NCBI GenBank assembly: GCA_963696405.1
Contig: CAVOJY010000006.1
Span: forward strand, 806,001 to 870,000
DNA length: 64,000 bases
Source: CAVOJY01 sp963696405
GTDB lineage: Bacteria; Chloroflexota; Limnocylindria; Limnocylindrales; CSP1-4
Reading direction: 5' to 3'
The position numbers and the translations under genes were made by a program. How positions within the stretch are numbered: position 1 is the stretch's first letter; each line of letters starts with the position of its first letter. Under the pieces are notes generated by a model, which was given only the letters and a program-made list of their open reading frames with translations, searched no databases and was not told where the DNA came from. Positions 1 to 8,528 of the stretch are shown here, one piece after another.

Positions 1-1
1 C

Positions 2-724
2 AGCCCCGAAACCCTGCGCCGGCTAGCCTCGATCGATACACCCACGATCTGCAACGTCATCGAGCTCTTTGCCGTGCGCCCGCAGAACCAGGGCTACATG
101 GACCAGCGCATCCGCGCTGCGTTTCCCGAGCTGCCCCCGATGGTCGGGTTCGCCGCGACCGCCTCGTTCCGGAGTGCTGCACCGCCCGATTCCAGCGCCG
201 GCTACGCGACGTTTGACCGCCAGATCGAACACCTCGCGGGGCTGCCGCGGCCGACCGTCGTCGTGGTACAGGACCTCGACGATCCGCCCGTGGCAGCCGC
301 CTTCGGGGAGGTCCTCTGCTCGTCATACAAGGCGTTCGGCTCGGCCGGCCTCGTGACGTCGGGCAGCGGACGCGACCTCGCCCAGGTCCGGGCGATGGAG
401 TTCCCCGTCTTCATCGGCTCGACGATCGGCGCCCACGGCTACCCGAACGTGATGTATCTCGGACAGCCAGTGCGGGTCGGCGGCCAGATGGTCCACGAGG
501 GCGACCTGCTCCACGGCGACGCCGATGGCGTCACGGGCATCCCGCCCGAGATCGCGGCGGACATCCCCGACGCGGCGGCCGAGTACGCTGCTGCCGAGCA
601 CTTCGTCATCGACTACGCGCGGCGAACCGCGGATCCCACCGTGACCGGGTACCGGGAGGCGTGGGCAGCGTTCCGCGCCGCCCTGGACGACCTCAAGCGG
701 AGAGTTCGCGGGCGGGACGGCTGA
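2..724 (+). CDS. RraA-like family protein, 5' end outside the window
   Basis: The frame is open from the first bases of the window, so the N-terminus is missing; about 240 residues are visible. The C-terminal part contains the RraA/HMG-aldolase-type signature EGDLLHGDADGVTGIP, matching the family pattern in which a GD..(D)GV turn precedes a conserved proline, and a mid-region GSTIGAHGYPN loop. The family includes the RNase E inhibitor RraA and the class II 4-hydroxy-4-methyl-2-oxoglutarate aldolases that need a divalent metal. The substrate cannot be read from the sequence, and RraA-like aldolase or related lyase is the safest description. The ATG at 74 is an internal methionine and unlikely to be the true start. 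A tRNA gene follows 62 bases downstream in the same direction. Confidence 0.75.
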   Translation, partial: SPETLRRLASIDTPTICNVIELFAVRPQNQGYMDQRIRAAFPELPPMVGFAATASFRSAAPPDSSAGYATFDRQIEHLAGLPRPTVVVVQDLDDPPVAAAFGEVLCSSYKAFGSAGLVTSGSGRDLAQVRAMEFPVFIGSTIGAHGYPNVMYLGQPVRVGGQMVHEGDLLHGDADGVTGIPPEIAADIPDAAAEYAAAEHFVIDYARRTADPTVTGYREAWAAFRAALDDLKRRVRGRDG

Positions 725-786
725 GCGAGCGCGGGCCTTCCGATCACCGGGTGCGGTTTGCTGGTGCTAGACTCCCGGCGCGCAGC

Positions 787-863
787 GGACCCGTGGTGTA
801 GCGGCCCAACATGCCAGCCTGTCACGCTGGAGATCGCCGGTTCGAATCCGGTCGGGTCCGCCA
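787..863 (+). tRNA. tRNA-Asp (GTC)
   Basis: A complete cloverleaf can be drawn. The acceptor stem GGACCCG (787-793) pairs with CGGGTCC (853-859), followed by discriminator G and an encoded CCA (861-863). The anticodon stem CCAGC/GCTGG encloses loop CTGTCAC with anticodon GTC. The T arm has the standard TTCGAAT loop. A possible -10 element TAGACT lies at 768-773, without a clear -35. Confidence 0.95.
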
Positions 864-908
864 GATTGCGTTCTCGGTGAGCCTCTCGCCGAGCGAGGAT
901 TTCCCACC

Positions 909-2492
909 GTGTTCGATCGTCTGAGCCGCGAGCCGTCCGGCCGGGAAGACGTCCGCCGAGCGGTCGAAACCGTGGCGGCCGCCGCTGTCGCGCTGGCCCT
1001 GGGTACGCTTGTCGTCTTCCTCATCGAGAGCCCGCCGATCGGAATCGCCGACGCGTCCCCCGTCTACCTCATCCCGGTGGTATTCATCGCGTCGCGGTAC
1101 GGGACGTGGCCCGGGCTGGTCACTGCGGTTGCGGCAGTCGCCGTCTACGACCTCCTCTTCACGGAACCGCGGTTCACCCTCGTCGTAGCCGACCCGCGAG
1201 AGTGGCTCGACCTCATCCTCTTCCTCTTCGTCGCCCTCGCGGTGGGACGACTCGTGGCAATCAATGCGGAACGCGCAGCCGTCGCCGATCGGCGTGCGGC
1301 AGAGTCGGAGGCGCTTTTCGCCGTTAGCCGCCAGCTCGCGTCGTCCGAGTTCGACGAGGCGGTGCAGGCGATCGCGGAGCGGCTGCAGCGTGACACGGGT
1401 TTTGACCGCGTGTGGGTCAGCATCGAGAAGGGCGGACGCGAGCGCGTCATCGGCGATACCTCGCGCGGCCGGCCGATCCCTGCATCGTCGCTCACGGATA
1501 CGCTGGTTCCGTCGGCAGCAGACGAGCCGACGCGGTGGCTGCGTGCGCACGAGCAGGTTCGGCGCGCCGCGGGCCGGCAGATCCACGCGCGCGTCCTGCG
1601 CGTGCCCATCGAGGCCGACGGGGACGTGCTCGGCTCCCTGTCGGCGGTGGCCGGCGACATCGGGCGGCTCTCCCCCGAGACGACGCGGCTGCTTGCGCTT
1701 GCTGCTGACCAGCTCGCTCTCGCGCTGCACCGGGAGCGTCTGCGACGGGCCGCCACAGACGCGGAGATCGCCCGGCGCAGCGACGAGCTGAAGAGCGCAC
1801 TCGTCGCATCCGTGTCGCACGACCTGCGCACACCGCTGGCGAGCATCCGTGCGGCCGCCGAGAACCTGCTTGATCCCGAGGTTGCCTGGAGTACGGACGA
1901 AGCGCGCGCCGCGGCGTCGTCGATCGAATCCGAGGCGGAGCGACTCGACCGGCTCGTCCGGGGCCTCCTCGACCTGAGCAGGATCGAGGCCGGCACGCTC
2001 CGCCCGGAGCTCGAGGTCTGCGACCTGGGCTCGATGGTGGAGGAGGTGGTCGACCGCCTGCGACGAGCGCTCGGCAACCGGCCGGTGATCCTGGAACTGC
2101 CGGAGTCGTTGCCGCCGGTCCGCGTCGACGCCCTGCTCTTCGACCAGCTCCTTTCGAACCTCATCGAGAACGTGGCGCGCCACGCTCCCCCGCCGGTTCC
2201 CGTCGCGGTCAGCGCCGATGCGGCCGTGGAGGACGGCTACACTCAGCTCGTCGTTGAAGACGGTGGGCCGGGTGTCCCGGCCGGTATCCTCGGCCGGCTG
2301 TTCGAGAGCCCCGGGCAATTCGACCGGCGCGCGGCAGGATCCCGCCGCGGGACGGGTACTGGCCTCGTGGTCGTCGCCGGCTTCGCCCGGGCAATGGACA
2401 TCGGCCTCTCGGCCGGCCAGAGCCGGCTCGGAGGGCTGGCGGTCACGCTCCGAATACCCGTCGCCCGTCCACCGGAGGTGCCTTCGCCATGA
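909..2492 (+). CDS. KdpD-type sensor histidine kinase lacking the N-terminal KdpD domain
   Basis: This 527-residue protein starts at GTG. Four closely spaced membrane segments fill residues about 17-118 and resemble the DUF4118 module of KdpD. A GAF-like sensor region follows (about 135-285), then HisKA with phospho-acceptor H304 in VSHDLRTPLAS, then a HATPase domain with N-box (LLSNLIENVARHA) and G-box (VVEDGGPGVPAG). The cytoplasmic KdpD Walker/USP half normally found before the membrane region is absent, so it corresponds to the C-terminal half of KdpD. It overlaps the downstream response regulator by ATGA, so the two should be co-translated. No kdpFABC genes lie in the window, so control of potassium uptake is only an inference from family. 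Confidence 0.88.
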   Translation: MFDRLSREPSGREDVRRAVETVAAAAVALALGTLVVFLIESPPIGIADASPVYLIPVVFIASRYGTWPGLVTAVAAVAVYDLLFTEPRFTLVVADPREWLDLILFLFVALAVGRLVAINAERAAVADRRAAESEALFAVSRQLASSEFDEAVQAIAERLQRDTGFDRVWVSIEKGGRERVIGDTSRGRPIPASSLTDTLVPSAADEPTRWLRAHEQVRRAAGRQIHARVLRVPIEADGDVLGSLSAVAGDIGRLSPETTRLLALAADQLALALHRERLRRAATDAEIARRSDELKSALVASVSHDLRTPLASIRAAAENLLDPEVAWSTDEARAAASSIESEAERLDRLVRGLLDLSRIEAGTLRPELEVCDLGSMVEEVVDRLRRALGNRPVILELPESLPPVRVDALLFDQLLSNLIENVARHAPPPVPVAVSADAAVEDGYTQLVVEDGGPGVPAGILGRLFESPGQFDRRAAGSRRGTGTGLVVVAGFARAMDIGLSAGQSRLGGLAVTLRIPVARPPEVPSP

Positions 2493-3244
2493 GAGCGGGC
2501 AGCGAAGCGGCAAGCATTCGCCCCGATCCGCCGGGTGGCGGGCCCCGCCTGCTCCTCGTCGAGGACGACGAGCCGACCCGACGCATGGTCGCGTCCAACC
2601 TCTTCGCGCACGGCTACCGTGTCGCCGAAGCTGCGGACGCGCGAGAGGCGCTCCGGAAATGGGACGGCGACAGACCCGACCTCATCGTGCTCGATCTGGG
2701 GCTCCCCGACAGGGACGGCACGATCGTGATCCGGCGCGTCCGCCGCGACTCCAGCACGCCGATTCTCATCCTGTCAGCGCGAGGCGAGGAGCGCGACAAG
2801 ATCCTGGCGCTGGATGAGGGCGCCGACGACTACGTCACCAAGCCCTTCGGTCTTGGCGAACTTCGCGCCCGGGTTGCCGCCCTCCTTCGTCGTGCCGCCG
2901 GTCCCGCGGCGGATGCAGCCGGCCGCCTGTCTGTGGGACCCGTGTGCCTGGACATTGGCCGTCGAGAGGTCACCGTCCGCGGCCGTCCGGTTGATCTGAC
3001 GCCGCGCGAGTACGAGCTCCTCAAGACCATACTCGGGCAGCCCGACCGGGTCATCACCAAGAACCGCCTCCTGCGCGCAGTCTGGGGAGACCAGTACGCA
3101 GCGGAAGCCCACTATCTGCACGTCTACGTCAGCCGCCTGCGCCGAAAGCTGGCCGCCGCGGACCCCACCGGCGCCGCAGGCCGGATGATCACTGCCGAGC
3201 CGGGCATCGGCTATCGCCTGCGGGATCCCGACGCCCAGTATTGA
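2489..3244 (+). CDS. KdpE-like OmpR-family response regulator
   Basis: The protein has 251 residues. A receiver domain (about 20-135) carries the acidic pair in LLVEDDEP, phospho-acceptor D69 in LIVLDLGLPD, and the conserved lysine in DDYVTKPFG. A C-terminal winged-helix DNA-binding domain (about 150-245) contains DLTPREYELLKTI and HVYVSRLRRKL, typical of OmpR/PhoB regulators. Receiver and wing sequences are closest in style to KdpE. A GGAGG element at 2474-2478 supports the ATG at 2489, which overlaps the kinase stop. It is the partner of the preceding kinase. Targets are not visible here. Confidence 0.88.
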   Translation: MRAGSEAASIRPDPPGGGPRLLLVEDDEPTRRMVASNLFAHGYRVAEAADAREALRKWDGDRPDLIVLDLGLPDRDGTIVIRRVRRDSSTPILILSARGEERDKILALDEGADDYVTKPFGLGELRARVAALLRRAAGPAADAAGRLSVGPVCLDIGRREVTVRGRPVDLTPREYELLKTILGQPDRVITKNRLLRAVWGDQYAAEAHYLHVYVSRLRRKLAAADPTGAAGRMITAEPGIGYRLRDPDAQY

Positions 3245-3312
3245 GCGCTTGTTGAGCGGTCGCGGCCTGTCTCCCCCACCCCGCCTCTTGGCGCGGTGCG
3301 GACGATGAGGGT

Positions 3313-3564
3313 ATGGATCTCGTCGCCCCGATGGAGTTCGCGCGACCGCACGAGGATGTCCTCGAGCGTGATATCGAGACCGTGGTCGGTGCCATCGACA
3401 TGGTCGCGGGGGGTGGTGCCACCCGGATGCGGCTGGGCGGGCTGGCTGACCCGAGGGCTTCCGCGGCTGAAAGCCTCCCGGTCGCGCAACGGGCGCGCGT
3501 CCGGCTGATCGTCGACCAGGACGCTGCCGGAGGGGCCACCATCCTCGTCGGGCCGCGGTACTGA
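3313..3564 (+). CDS. small hypothetical protein
   Basis: An 83-residue reading frame lies in the gap after the two-component pair. It has no membrane segment or recognisable motif; the C-terminus GGATILVGPRY is glycine-rich. Codon third positions are strongly G/C as in neighbouring genes, and the frame is the longest plausible one here, but no strong ribosome binding site precedes the ATG. I do not recognise a family. It could be a real small protein or a chance frame. Confidence 0.4.
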   Translation: MDLVAPMEFARPHEDVLERDIETVVGAIDMVAGGGATRMRLGGLADPRASAAESLPVAQRARVRLIVDQDAAGGATILVGPRY

Positions 3565-3661
3565 GGTGACCCTCAGCAGGCTGGCCGGGACCGTTGCCGG
3601 CGACTGCGTGACCTAGCGGCCCTCCCCGGGCTTCCTCTCCTCGGCAGACGGCGTCTGGCTC

Positions 3662-3922
3662 TCAGTACGATTCCGCGCGGCTCCCCCCCGGTTCCGCCTG
3701 GCTCCCATCCCGTTCGGCCCCGTCGCTGTCGGCTGGCGCGCGGCGGTTCACGCGCCACGAAACGGCGATGGCCATCACGCTGAAGAAGATGGCGCCGAGC
3801 GTCAGCAGGAACGGCAGCGGCCCGACATCGGGGAGGGTTTCGACGGCGAAGCTGAGGAAGAGAAGCGCGATCGCCACCATGGCGAAGCGGTTGATGTTGC
3901 GGCGATCCTCGAGCATGCTCAT
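3662..3922 (-). CDS. small two-helix membrane protein
   Basis: The protein has 86 residues. Two hydrophobic helices (about 13-28 and 36-56) are separated by a short loop, followed by a positively charged WRVNRRAP turn and a polar, acidic tail rich in serine, glutamate and glycine. The layout suggests a small inner-membrane protein with both termini on the same side. No family was recognised. It lies 67 bases downstream of the deacetylase gene on the same strand and may share its transcript. Confidence 0.6.
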   Translation of the reverse strand: MSMLEDRRNINRFAMVAIALLFLSFAVETLPDVGPLPFLLTLGAIFFSVMAIAVSWRVNRRAPADSDGAERDGSQAEPGGSRAESY

Positions 3923-3954
3923 GTGCCATCCATTGTGACGACTCGGGCTCCCCG

Positions 3955-3992
3955 GCGCTGACCGCCGGCTTCAGCGCTGACCGCCGGCTTCA
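3955..3992. repeat. two perfect copies of a 19-bp direct repeat
   Basis: The unit gcgctgaccgccggcttca occurs at 3955-3973 and again directly at 3974-3992, with a partial third start (gcgc) after it. The second copy reaches the stop codon of the deacetylase gene, so the repeat lies in its 3' end and trailer. Confidence 0.85.
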
Positions 3993-4892
3993 GCGCAGAC
4001 CGGCGAAGAGGTCGTCCTCCGGCAGGCGCACGCCGATCCGCGACTCGCGAAGCGTGTATGCCTCGGTCGGAGCCACGAGCCTCCATTCCTCCGGCGTCAG
4101 GGCGAGGAACGGGCTGTCCGACCCGATCTGCGAGCGGTGCTCGCCGAGGGCGGCGTGCTTGGCCGCGAGGAACGCCCCGACGTCAACGCGGGTCGTGATC
4201 GGGCCCTGGGCGGCCGCCATCTGCGCGAGCCAGCCCTCCCGCTCGGCGCGCTGCTCATCGGTCTCGCCGGGCTCCGGGTCCCACCAGCCGGTGATCCCGC
4301 GGTCCGCGAGCATGCGGGTCATCTCCTCCCGGCGGTCGATCTCCATGACCATCTCGTAGAGCTTGGCCGGCGCCCACGGCTCGAGCCGTGGCTCCACCGC
4401 GCCGGGGTCGCCCGCCCGGGCGAACGCGGCCTTCGTGACGAGCGCCGCCCGGATGTGGTCGGGGTGGCCGTAGCCGCCGAAGTCGTTGTAGCTGACCAGG
4501 ACGTCCGGACGGGCTAGCCGCACGAGGCGGACGAGGCGCCCGGTGGCCTCGTCGAGGTCGGCCTGCCAGAGGCAGCGAGAGTCGTCGTTGTCCGGCGTCC
4601 CGATCATCCCGGAGTCGCGATAGCCCAGGAAGTGGTGCTCGATCCGGCCGAGGTGCGCGAGCGCGCGGGCGAGTTCTTCGCGACGGAGCTCGCCGAGGTT
4701 CGCCCTGTTCTCCGGGGTGTCGAGCTCCGGCCGGACGATCTCGCCGACCTCGCCGCCCGTGCAGGTGACGCACACTACGCGCAGCCCCTCGGCCGCATAG
4801 CGGGCCATCGCGCCGCCCGTGCCGATGACCTCGTCGTCGGGGTGGGCATGCACGACCATGAGCGTGAGGGCGTGGCCGGCGGGAACTGCCAT
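3990..4892 (-). CDS. PIG-L family deacetylase, Mca/MshB-like
   Basis: The protein has 300 residues. It carries the zinc-binding AHPDDE motif near residue 16 and the second metal motif GYGHPDH near residue 145, the hallmark of LmbE/PIG-L N-deacetylases. Length and the C-terminal helix-rich extension match the mycothiol-conjugate amidase (Mca) and MshB subgroup, which removes an acyl group from GlcNAc-inositol or cleaves thiol conjugates. No other thiol-biosynthesis gene is nearby, so the exact substrate is uncertain; bacillithiol-type or general N-acetylglucosaminyl deacetylation is possible. The start chosen (MAVPAG) places the HPDDE motif at the usual distance. The frame is open far upstream, but that part is antisense to ribokinase. 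Confidence 0.85.
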   Translation of the reverse strand: MAVPAGHALTLMVVHAHPDDEVIGTGGAMARYAAEGLRVVCVTCTGGEVGEIVRPELDTPENRANLGELRREELARALAHLGRIEHHFLGYRDSGMIGTPDNDDSRCLWQADLDEATGRLVRLVRLARPDVLVSYNDFGGYGHPDHIRAALVTKAAFARAGDPGAVEPRLEPWAPAKLYEMVMEIDRREEMTRMLADRGITGWWDPEPGETDEQRAEREGWLAQMAAAQGPITTRVDVGAFLAAKHAALGEHRSQIGSDSPFLALTPEEWRLVAPTEAYTLRESRIGVRLPEDDLFAGLR

Positions 4893-4982
4893 CGCCCTGA
4901 ATGGTACCGGCCCTGCCCAAAGGCGCAGAATCGGCACGGTGGACACGTTCCAGGGGAACCAGCCGGCATCGGAGGACCCGTG

Positions 4983-5336
4983 ATGAAGGCGCGGCTGCTC
5001 GGCTTTGGCCTGCTCGAGATCGACGGACGGCGGTACGAGGACGACCTGGTCATCGACCGGGGCGACGTGCGGAAGCGCCGGAAGAAGCCGTCGAAGCCAT
5101 ACCGCGACCGGTATGGGCACACGCCCCTGTCCGCAGACGAGGAGATCCCGTGGGGCGGGTCCCGGCTGATTGTCGGGACGGGGGCGCACGGCTCGCTGCC
5201 GGTCATGCCGGAGGTCGAGAACGAGGCCCGGCGGCGCGGCGTTGAGCTCGTCGCCGTTCCGACCGCGGAGGCCTGCCGCCTCATCGAGGGCCTCGACCGG
5301 CGCGACGTGCGCGCTGTCCTCCACGCCACCTGCTGA
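4983..5336 (+). CDS. Mth938-like domain protein
   Basis: The protein has 117 residues, the full length of the small Mth938/DUF498 (AAMDC-like) fold. Typical features are the early FGLLEIDG strand, the central LIVGTGAHGSLPV loop and the C-terminal helix with VLHATC. Its biochemical role is unknown; homologues are found next to many unrelated genes. The ATG at 4983 was chosen because upstream codons are antisense to the deacetylase. It is divergent from that gene and 33 bases upstream of ribokinase. Confidence 0.8.
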   Translation: MKARLLGFGLLEIDGRRYEDDLVIDRGDVRKRRKKPSKPYRDRYGHTPLSADEEIPWGGSRLIVGTGAHGSLPVMPEVENEARRRGVELVAVPTAEACRLIEGLDRRDVRAVLHATC

Positions 5337-5369
5337 CGGCGCGGCCGCGGTCCGGGCACAATCAACGAA

Positions 5370-6368
5370 GTGGCCGCAGTCGTCGTCCTGGGGAGCGTCA
5401 ACGTCGATCTGGTGGTCGCGGGCGCGCGCTTGCCCCGGGCCGGCGAGACCGTGACCGGCGGCCGTTTCGAGCGACACCAGGGGGGAAAGGGCGGGAACCA
5501 GGCTGTGGCCGCGGCCCGCGCGCTCCGGGGCGGACCGGCACATGGCAGCGTCGCGATCGTGGGCGCAGTGGGCGACGACGATCTCGGTCGGGAGGCGATC
5601 GCCGCGCTGGAAGCCGAGGGCGTGGACTGCTCGGCGCTTGCCGTCCGGCAGGGCATGACGACCGGAGTCGCGCTCATCGTGGTGGATGACGCGGGTGAGA
5701 ACCAGATTGCCGTGGCGCCAGGGGCGAACGCCACCCTCTCGCCGGCGGAGGTGGAGAAGGCGCTGGCGCGACTGCTCGGCCGGGAATCCGTGCTGCTCGC
5801 CTGCCTCGAGGTGCCGATCGACGCAGTGCTGGCCGGTGCGCTTGCCGCGCGGGCAGCCGGCGCCTGCTTCGTGCTCAACCCCGCTCCGGCGCAGCAGGTC
5901 CCGTTCGATTTGCTCCGCTTGGCCGGCGTCGTGACGCCCAACGAGCACGAGGTCAGCCGCCTCATCTACGGCCAGGCCGGCGGAGGCGCCAGCGGCTCGG
6001 CCGGCACTGAGGGCACGCCGGAGGACCACGCCCGGGCGCTGTGGACCGGCCTGCCGAGCTTGTGGTGCGTGGTGACCCTGGGAAGCCGCGGCGCGTTCCT
6101 GGTTGGGCCGGAAACACCGGAGGGCAGACACGTTGCGGCTCTGTCGGTGCACCCGGTGGACACGACCGGCGCCGGCGATGCGCTCAACGGCGCCCTTGCG
6201 GCGGCCCTCGCCGAAGGGCGGACGCTGACCGAGGCCGTCGCCCGCGGCGTTGTCGCGGGTGGACTGGCGACCTTGCGGATCGGGGCGCGAGAGGCCCTGC
6301 CGCTTCGCGAGGAGATCGACCGGGCGGCCGCTGAGGAGACCGCCGGGAGCTTGGAGGCCGGACGATGA
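5370..6368 (+). CDS. rbsK: ribokinase (PfkB family)
   Basis: The protein has 332 residues and starts at GTG. The N-terminal sugar-binding strand GSVNVDLV is followed by the GGKGGNQAVAAARA signature of PfkB kinases; the C-terminal ATP-site signature VDTTGAGDALNGALA includes the catalytic Asp of the GAGD anion hole. It would phosphorylate D-ribose or a related sugar with ATP in the cytoplasm. Its stop overlaps the next start by ATGA, coupling it to a PLP aminotransferase. No ribose transporter or RbsD is nearby, so another pentose or nucleoside-derived substrate cannot be excluded. A CACAAT element ends eight bases before the start, hinting at a very short leader. Confidence 0.88.
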   Translation: MAAVVVLGSVNVDLVVAGARLPRAGETVTGGRFERHQGGKGGNQAVAAARALRGGPAHGSVAIVGAVGDDDLGREAIAALEAEGVDCSALAVRQGMTTGVALIVVDDAGENQIAVAPGANATLSPAEVEKALARLLGRESVLLACLEVPIDAVLAGALAARAAGACFVLNPAPAQQVPFDLLRLAGVVTPNEHEVSRLIYGQAGGGASGSAGTEGTPEDHARALWTGLPSLWCVVTLGSRGAFLVGPETPEGRHVAALSVHPVDTTGAGDALNGALAAALAEGRTLTEAVARGVVAGGLATLRIGAREALPLREEIDRAAAEETAGSLEAGR

Positions 6369-7588
6369 GCGGACCCGAATCGGCCGAGCAGCCCACCCCG
6401 CAGCCGGCGGGAGCAACGCCGGCGGGAGCAACGCTGACGGGGGCAACGCCGGCGGGGCTGGGGGCGCTGCGCGAGTTCGAGCTCGAGCGGTTCTTCGACC
6501 GCTTCGAGTTCGACCTGCCGTACCAGATGGGGTCGTCGGACCCGGAGACTCTGTCCCTGGGGGACCTCCTCGACCACGCCGGCCGCCGCCTCCGGGCGCG
6601 CTGGAGCAAGCTTCGTCTCGGCTACCGGACCGCGGCCGGTGACCCGGACCTGCGGGCGGCCATCGCGGCGACCTACCGGGGACGCCACGCGGACGACGTC
6701 ATCGTGACAGTCGGCGCCGCCGAGGCGCTCCTCCTTGCCTTCGCCGCCGTCATCGAGCCGGGGGACCGGGTCGTGGCGCTGTCCCCGGCATACCAGTCGC
6801 TCCACGAGGTTCCGCGGTCGATGGGAGCGGGTCTGGAGCTCGTCGGGGTGCCCCAGGCCGCGGAGGGAGAGTGGCGCTTCCCGCTCGACCGGCTTCTCGA
6901 TGCCCTCCAGCCCGGCGTGCGGCTGCTCGTCCTCAACGTCCCGCACAACCCGACGGGAGTCACGGTCACGCCCGACCAGCTGCGGATCATCGTCTCGCGC
7001 TGCGAAGCCCTGGGGATCCGCGTCCTGGGTGACGAGGTGTACCGCGGGCTGGAGTGGGCGGGGCCGACGCCGCGGTCGGTGACCGAGCTGTCCGACACGG
7101 CGCTCGCGGTGGGCGTCACCTCCAAGGTGTACGGGCTCGCGGGCCTCCGCATCGGGTGGCTCGTCACCGGTGACGCCGAGTGCCGGGGCCGGATGGTCTC
7201 GATCAAGGACTACACGACGCTCTGCGCCGCCGGTCCCTCCGAAGTGCTTGCCATGATCGCGATGCGCGCAAACGCCGCCCTGCGCGAACGGACCCGGACG
7301 CGGTGTCTCAGGAACATGGCGCATCTCGAGGCGTTCGTCGATGCGCGCCCGGATCTCTTCGCCTGGCGCCGTCCGGCAGCAACCACGATCTCCGTTGCCC
7401 GGGTCGCGCCCCAGCTCCTCGCCCGGCACGATGGCGATCCCGAGCGCGTGTTCGCCCACTGGCGCGAGACGGCGGGGGTCGTGGTCGCGCCAGGACTGGC
7501 CTTCGGCTGCGCTGCCGACCAGTTCCGGCTCGGGTTCGGGCGGGCCGATCTTCCGAGAGCGCTCGAGGCGCTGGCTGCCGCGGGCTGA
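6365..7588 (+). CDS. class I/II PLP-dependent aminotransferase
   Basis: The protein has 407 residues. The Schiff-base lysine is K254 in TSKVYGLAGLR, and the NPTG loop (LNVPHNPTGVT) and the YxG-like substrate loop are present. It belongs to the aspartate-aminotransferase fold type I; the pattern is close to the MalY/aminotransferase and capreomycidine-synthase-like groups, and substrate is not readable. The first 30 residues are an alanine-glycine-threonine tract made from three imperfect GATPAGAT repeats, probably disordered. Translationally coupled to ribokinase by ATGA. A hairpin follows the stop. Confidence 0.85.
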   Translation: MSGPESAEQPTPQPAGATPAGATLTGATPAGLGALREFELERFFDRFEFDLPYQMGSSDPETLSLGDLLDHAGRRLRARWSKLRLGYRTAAGDPDLRAAIAATYRGRHADDVIVTVGAAEALLLAFAAVIEPGDRVVALSPAYQSLHEVPRSMGAGLELVGVPQAAEGEWRFPLDRLLDALQPGVRLLVLNVPHNPTGVTVTPDQLRIIVSRCEALGIRVLGDEVYRGLEWAGPTPRSVTELSDTALAVGVTSKVYGLAGLRIGWLVTGDAECRGRMVSIKDYTTLCAAGPSEVLAMIAMRANAALRERTRTRCLRNMAHLEAFVDARPDLFAWRRPAATTISVARVAPQLLARHDGDPERVFAHWRETAGVVVAPGLAFGCAADQFRLGFGRADLPRALEALAAAG

Positions 7589-7594
7589 AAAGCT

Positions 7595-7615
7595 CTGGGC
7601 CGCTCGCGGGCCCAG
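7595..7615 (+). terminator. hairpin after the aminotransferase gene
   Basis: CTGGGCC (7595-7601) and GGCCCAG (7609-7615) form a 7-bp GC-rich stem with a 7-base loop, seven bases after the stop. There is no T tract, so it may act as a pause or a processing stem rather than a classical intrinsic terminator. Confidence 0.45.
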
Positions 7616-7698
7616 TGAACCCAGCCCGTCATGCGGCCGTCACATGAACGGCCGATGATGGCTGGCTTCGCAGAAGAACGCCCAACGGAGACATCACC

Positions 7699-8460
7699 GT
7701 GCCCGACCCCCTGACCGCTCTCTCGATCCCCGGCCAATCGCCGGCACCCCGCCGCCGCGGCCTCGCGCCTGCGACGCTTGTCCTCGGCGCCGTCCTTCTC
7801 GTCGCTGCGTGCGGGTCCTCCACCCCGGCGGCCTCTTCGTCCCCGACGGGCGCCGCGACGCCGGCCGGTGCTCTGGACCCCGGCATCACGGCCGACCCCG
7901 TCGACACGATGGCCCCCGCAACCCCCGGGTCCAGCCCTGCACCCAGGGCGCAGTCCACGGCCGCACCAGCGGGGTCCGGGTCCGCCCCGTCCGGCGGCAC
8001 AGGGGCTGCTCCCGCCATCGCCGCCGCCTGGGCGAACCTCACGCTAACGGACGTTCGCACCGGGCAGGCGTTCGCCATCGCCGACCTCGCCGGGAAGGTG
8101 ATCTTCGTCGAGCCGATGGCCGCGTGGTGCTCGAAGTGCAAGGCCCAGCAGGAGATCGCGAAGGGTTCCGTGGCCACCCTGCCGGACGTCGTCTACATCT
8201 CGCTGGGCGTCGACCCCGGGGAATCGGACGCGACCCTGGCGAAGTACGCGGACCGCAGCGGCTTCCCGTGGACATACGCCGTGGCCACGCGCGACGTGGC
8301 GAGGGCGCTCGCCGATGCCTTCGGTCCGAATGTCCTCAACCCGCCTGCCACGCCGATCATCGTGATCGGGACCGACGGGAAGGTGACCCTGACGCCGTTC
8401 GGCGAGAAGTCCGCCGAGCAGCTCGTCGAGCTCGCGCGCGAGCACGGCGCCGGCGCGTGA
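7699..8460 (+). CDS. TlpA-like thioredoxin-fold lipoprotein
   Basis: The protein has 253 residues and starts at GTG. A signal segment (about 20-37) ends in lipobox LVAAC, with lipidated C38. A long Ala/Pro/Ser/Gly linker (about 40-110) precedes a thioredoxin-like domain with redox motif CSKC (C144, C147) in AAWCSKCKAQQ. The conserved cis-proline region is PPATPIIV. It should be an extracytoplasmic, membrane-anchored thiol reductase or oxidase. The next gene encodes CcdA, the usual membrane electron donor, so the pair likely passes electrons from cytoplasmic thioredoxin to exported substrates. Confidence 0.85.
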   Translation: MPDPLTALSIPGQSPAPRRRGLAPATLVLGAVLLVAACGSSTPAASSSPTGAATPAGALDPGITADPVDTMAPATPGSSPAPRAQSTAAPAGSGSAPSGGTGAAPAIAAAWANLTLTDVRTGQAFAIADLAGKVIFVEPMAAWCSKCKAQQEIAKGSVATLPDVVYISLGVDPGESDATLAKYADRSGFPWTYAVATRDVARALADAFGPNVLNPPATPIIVIGTDGKVTLTPFGEKSAEQLVELAREHGAGA

Positions 8461-8528
8461 CGCGAGGCGACGTGCAGCCGTCCCGGGCGACCACGCTGGC
8501 CGCCTCGACCGTCGCCTGACGGATCGTC

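Noticed and set aside
4893..6446. A long minus-strand frame continuing upstream of the deacetylase
   Set aside because: It is antisense to ribokinase and the Mth938-like gene. The deacetylase starts at 4892.
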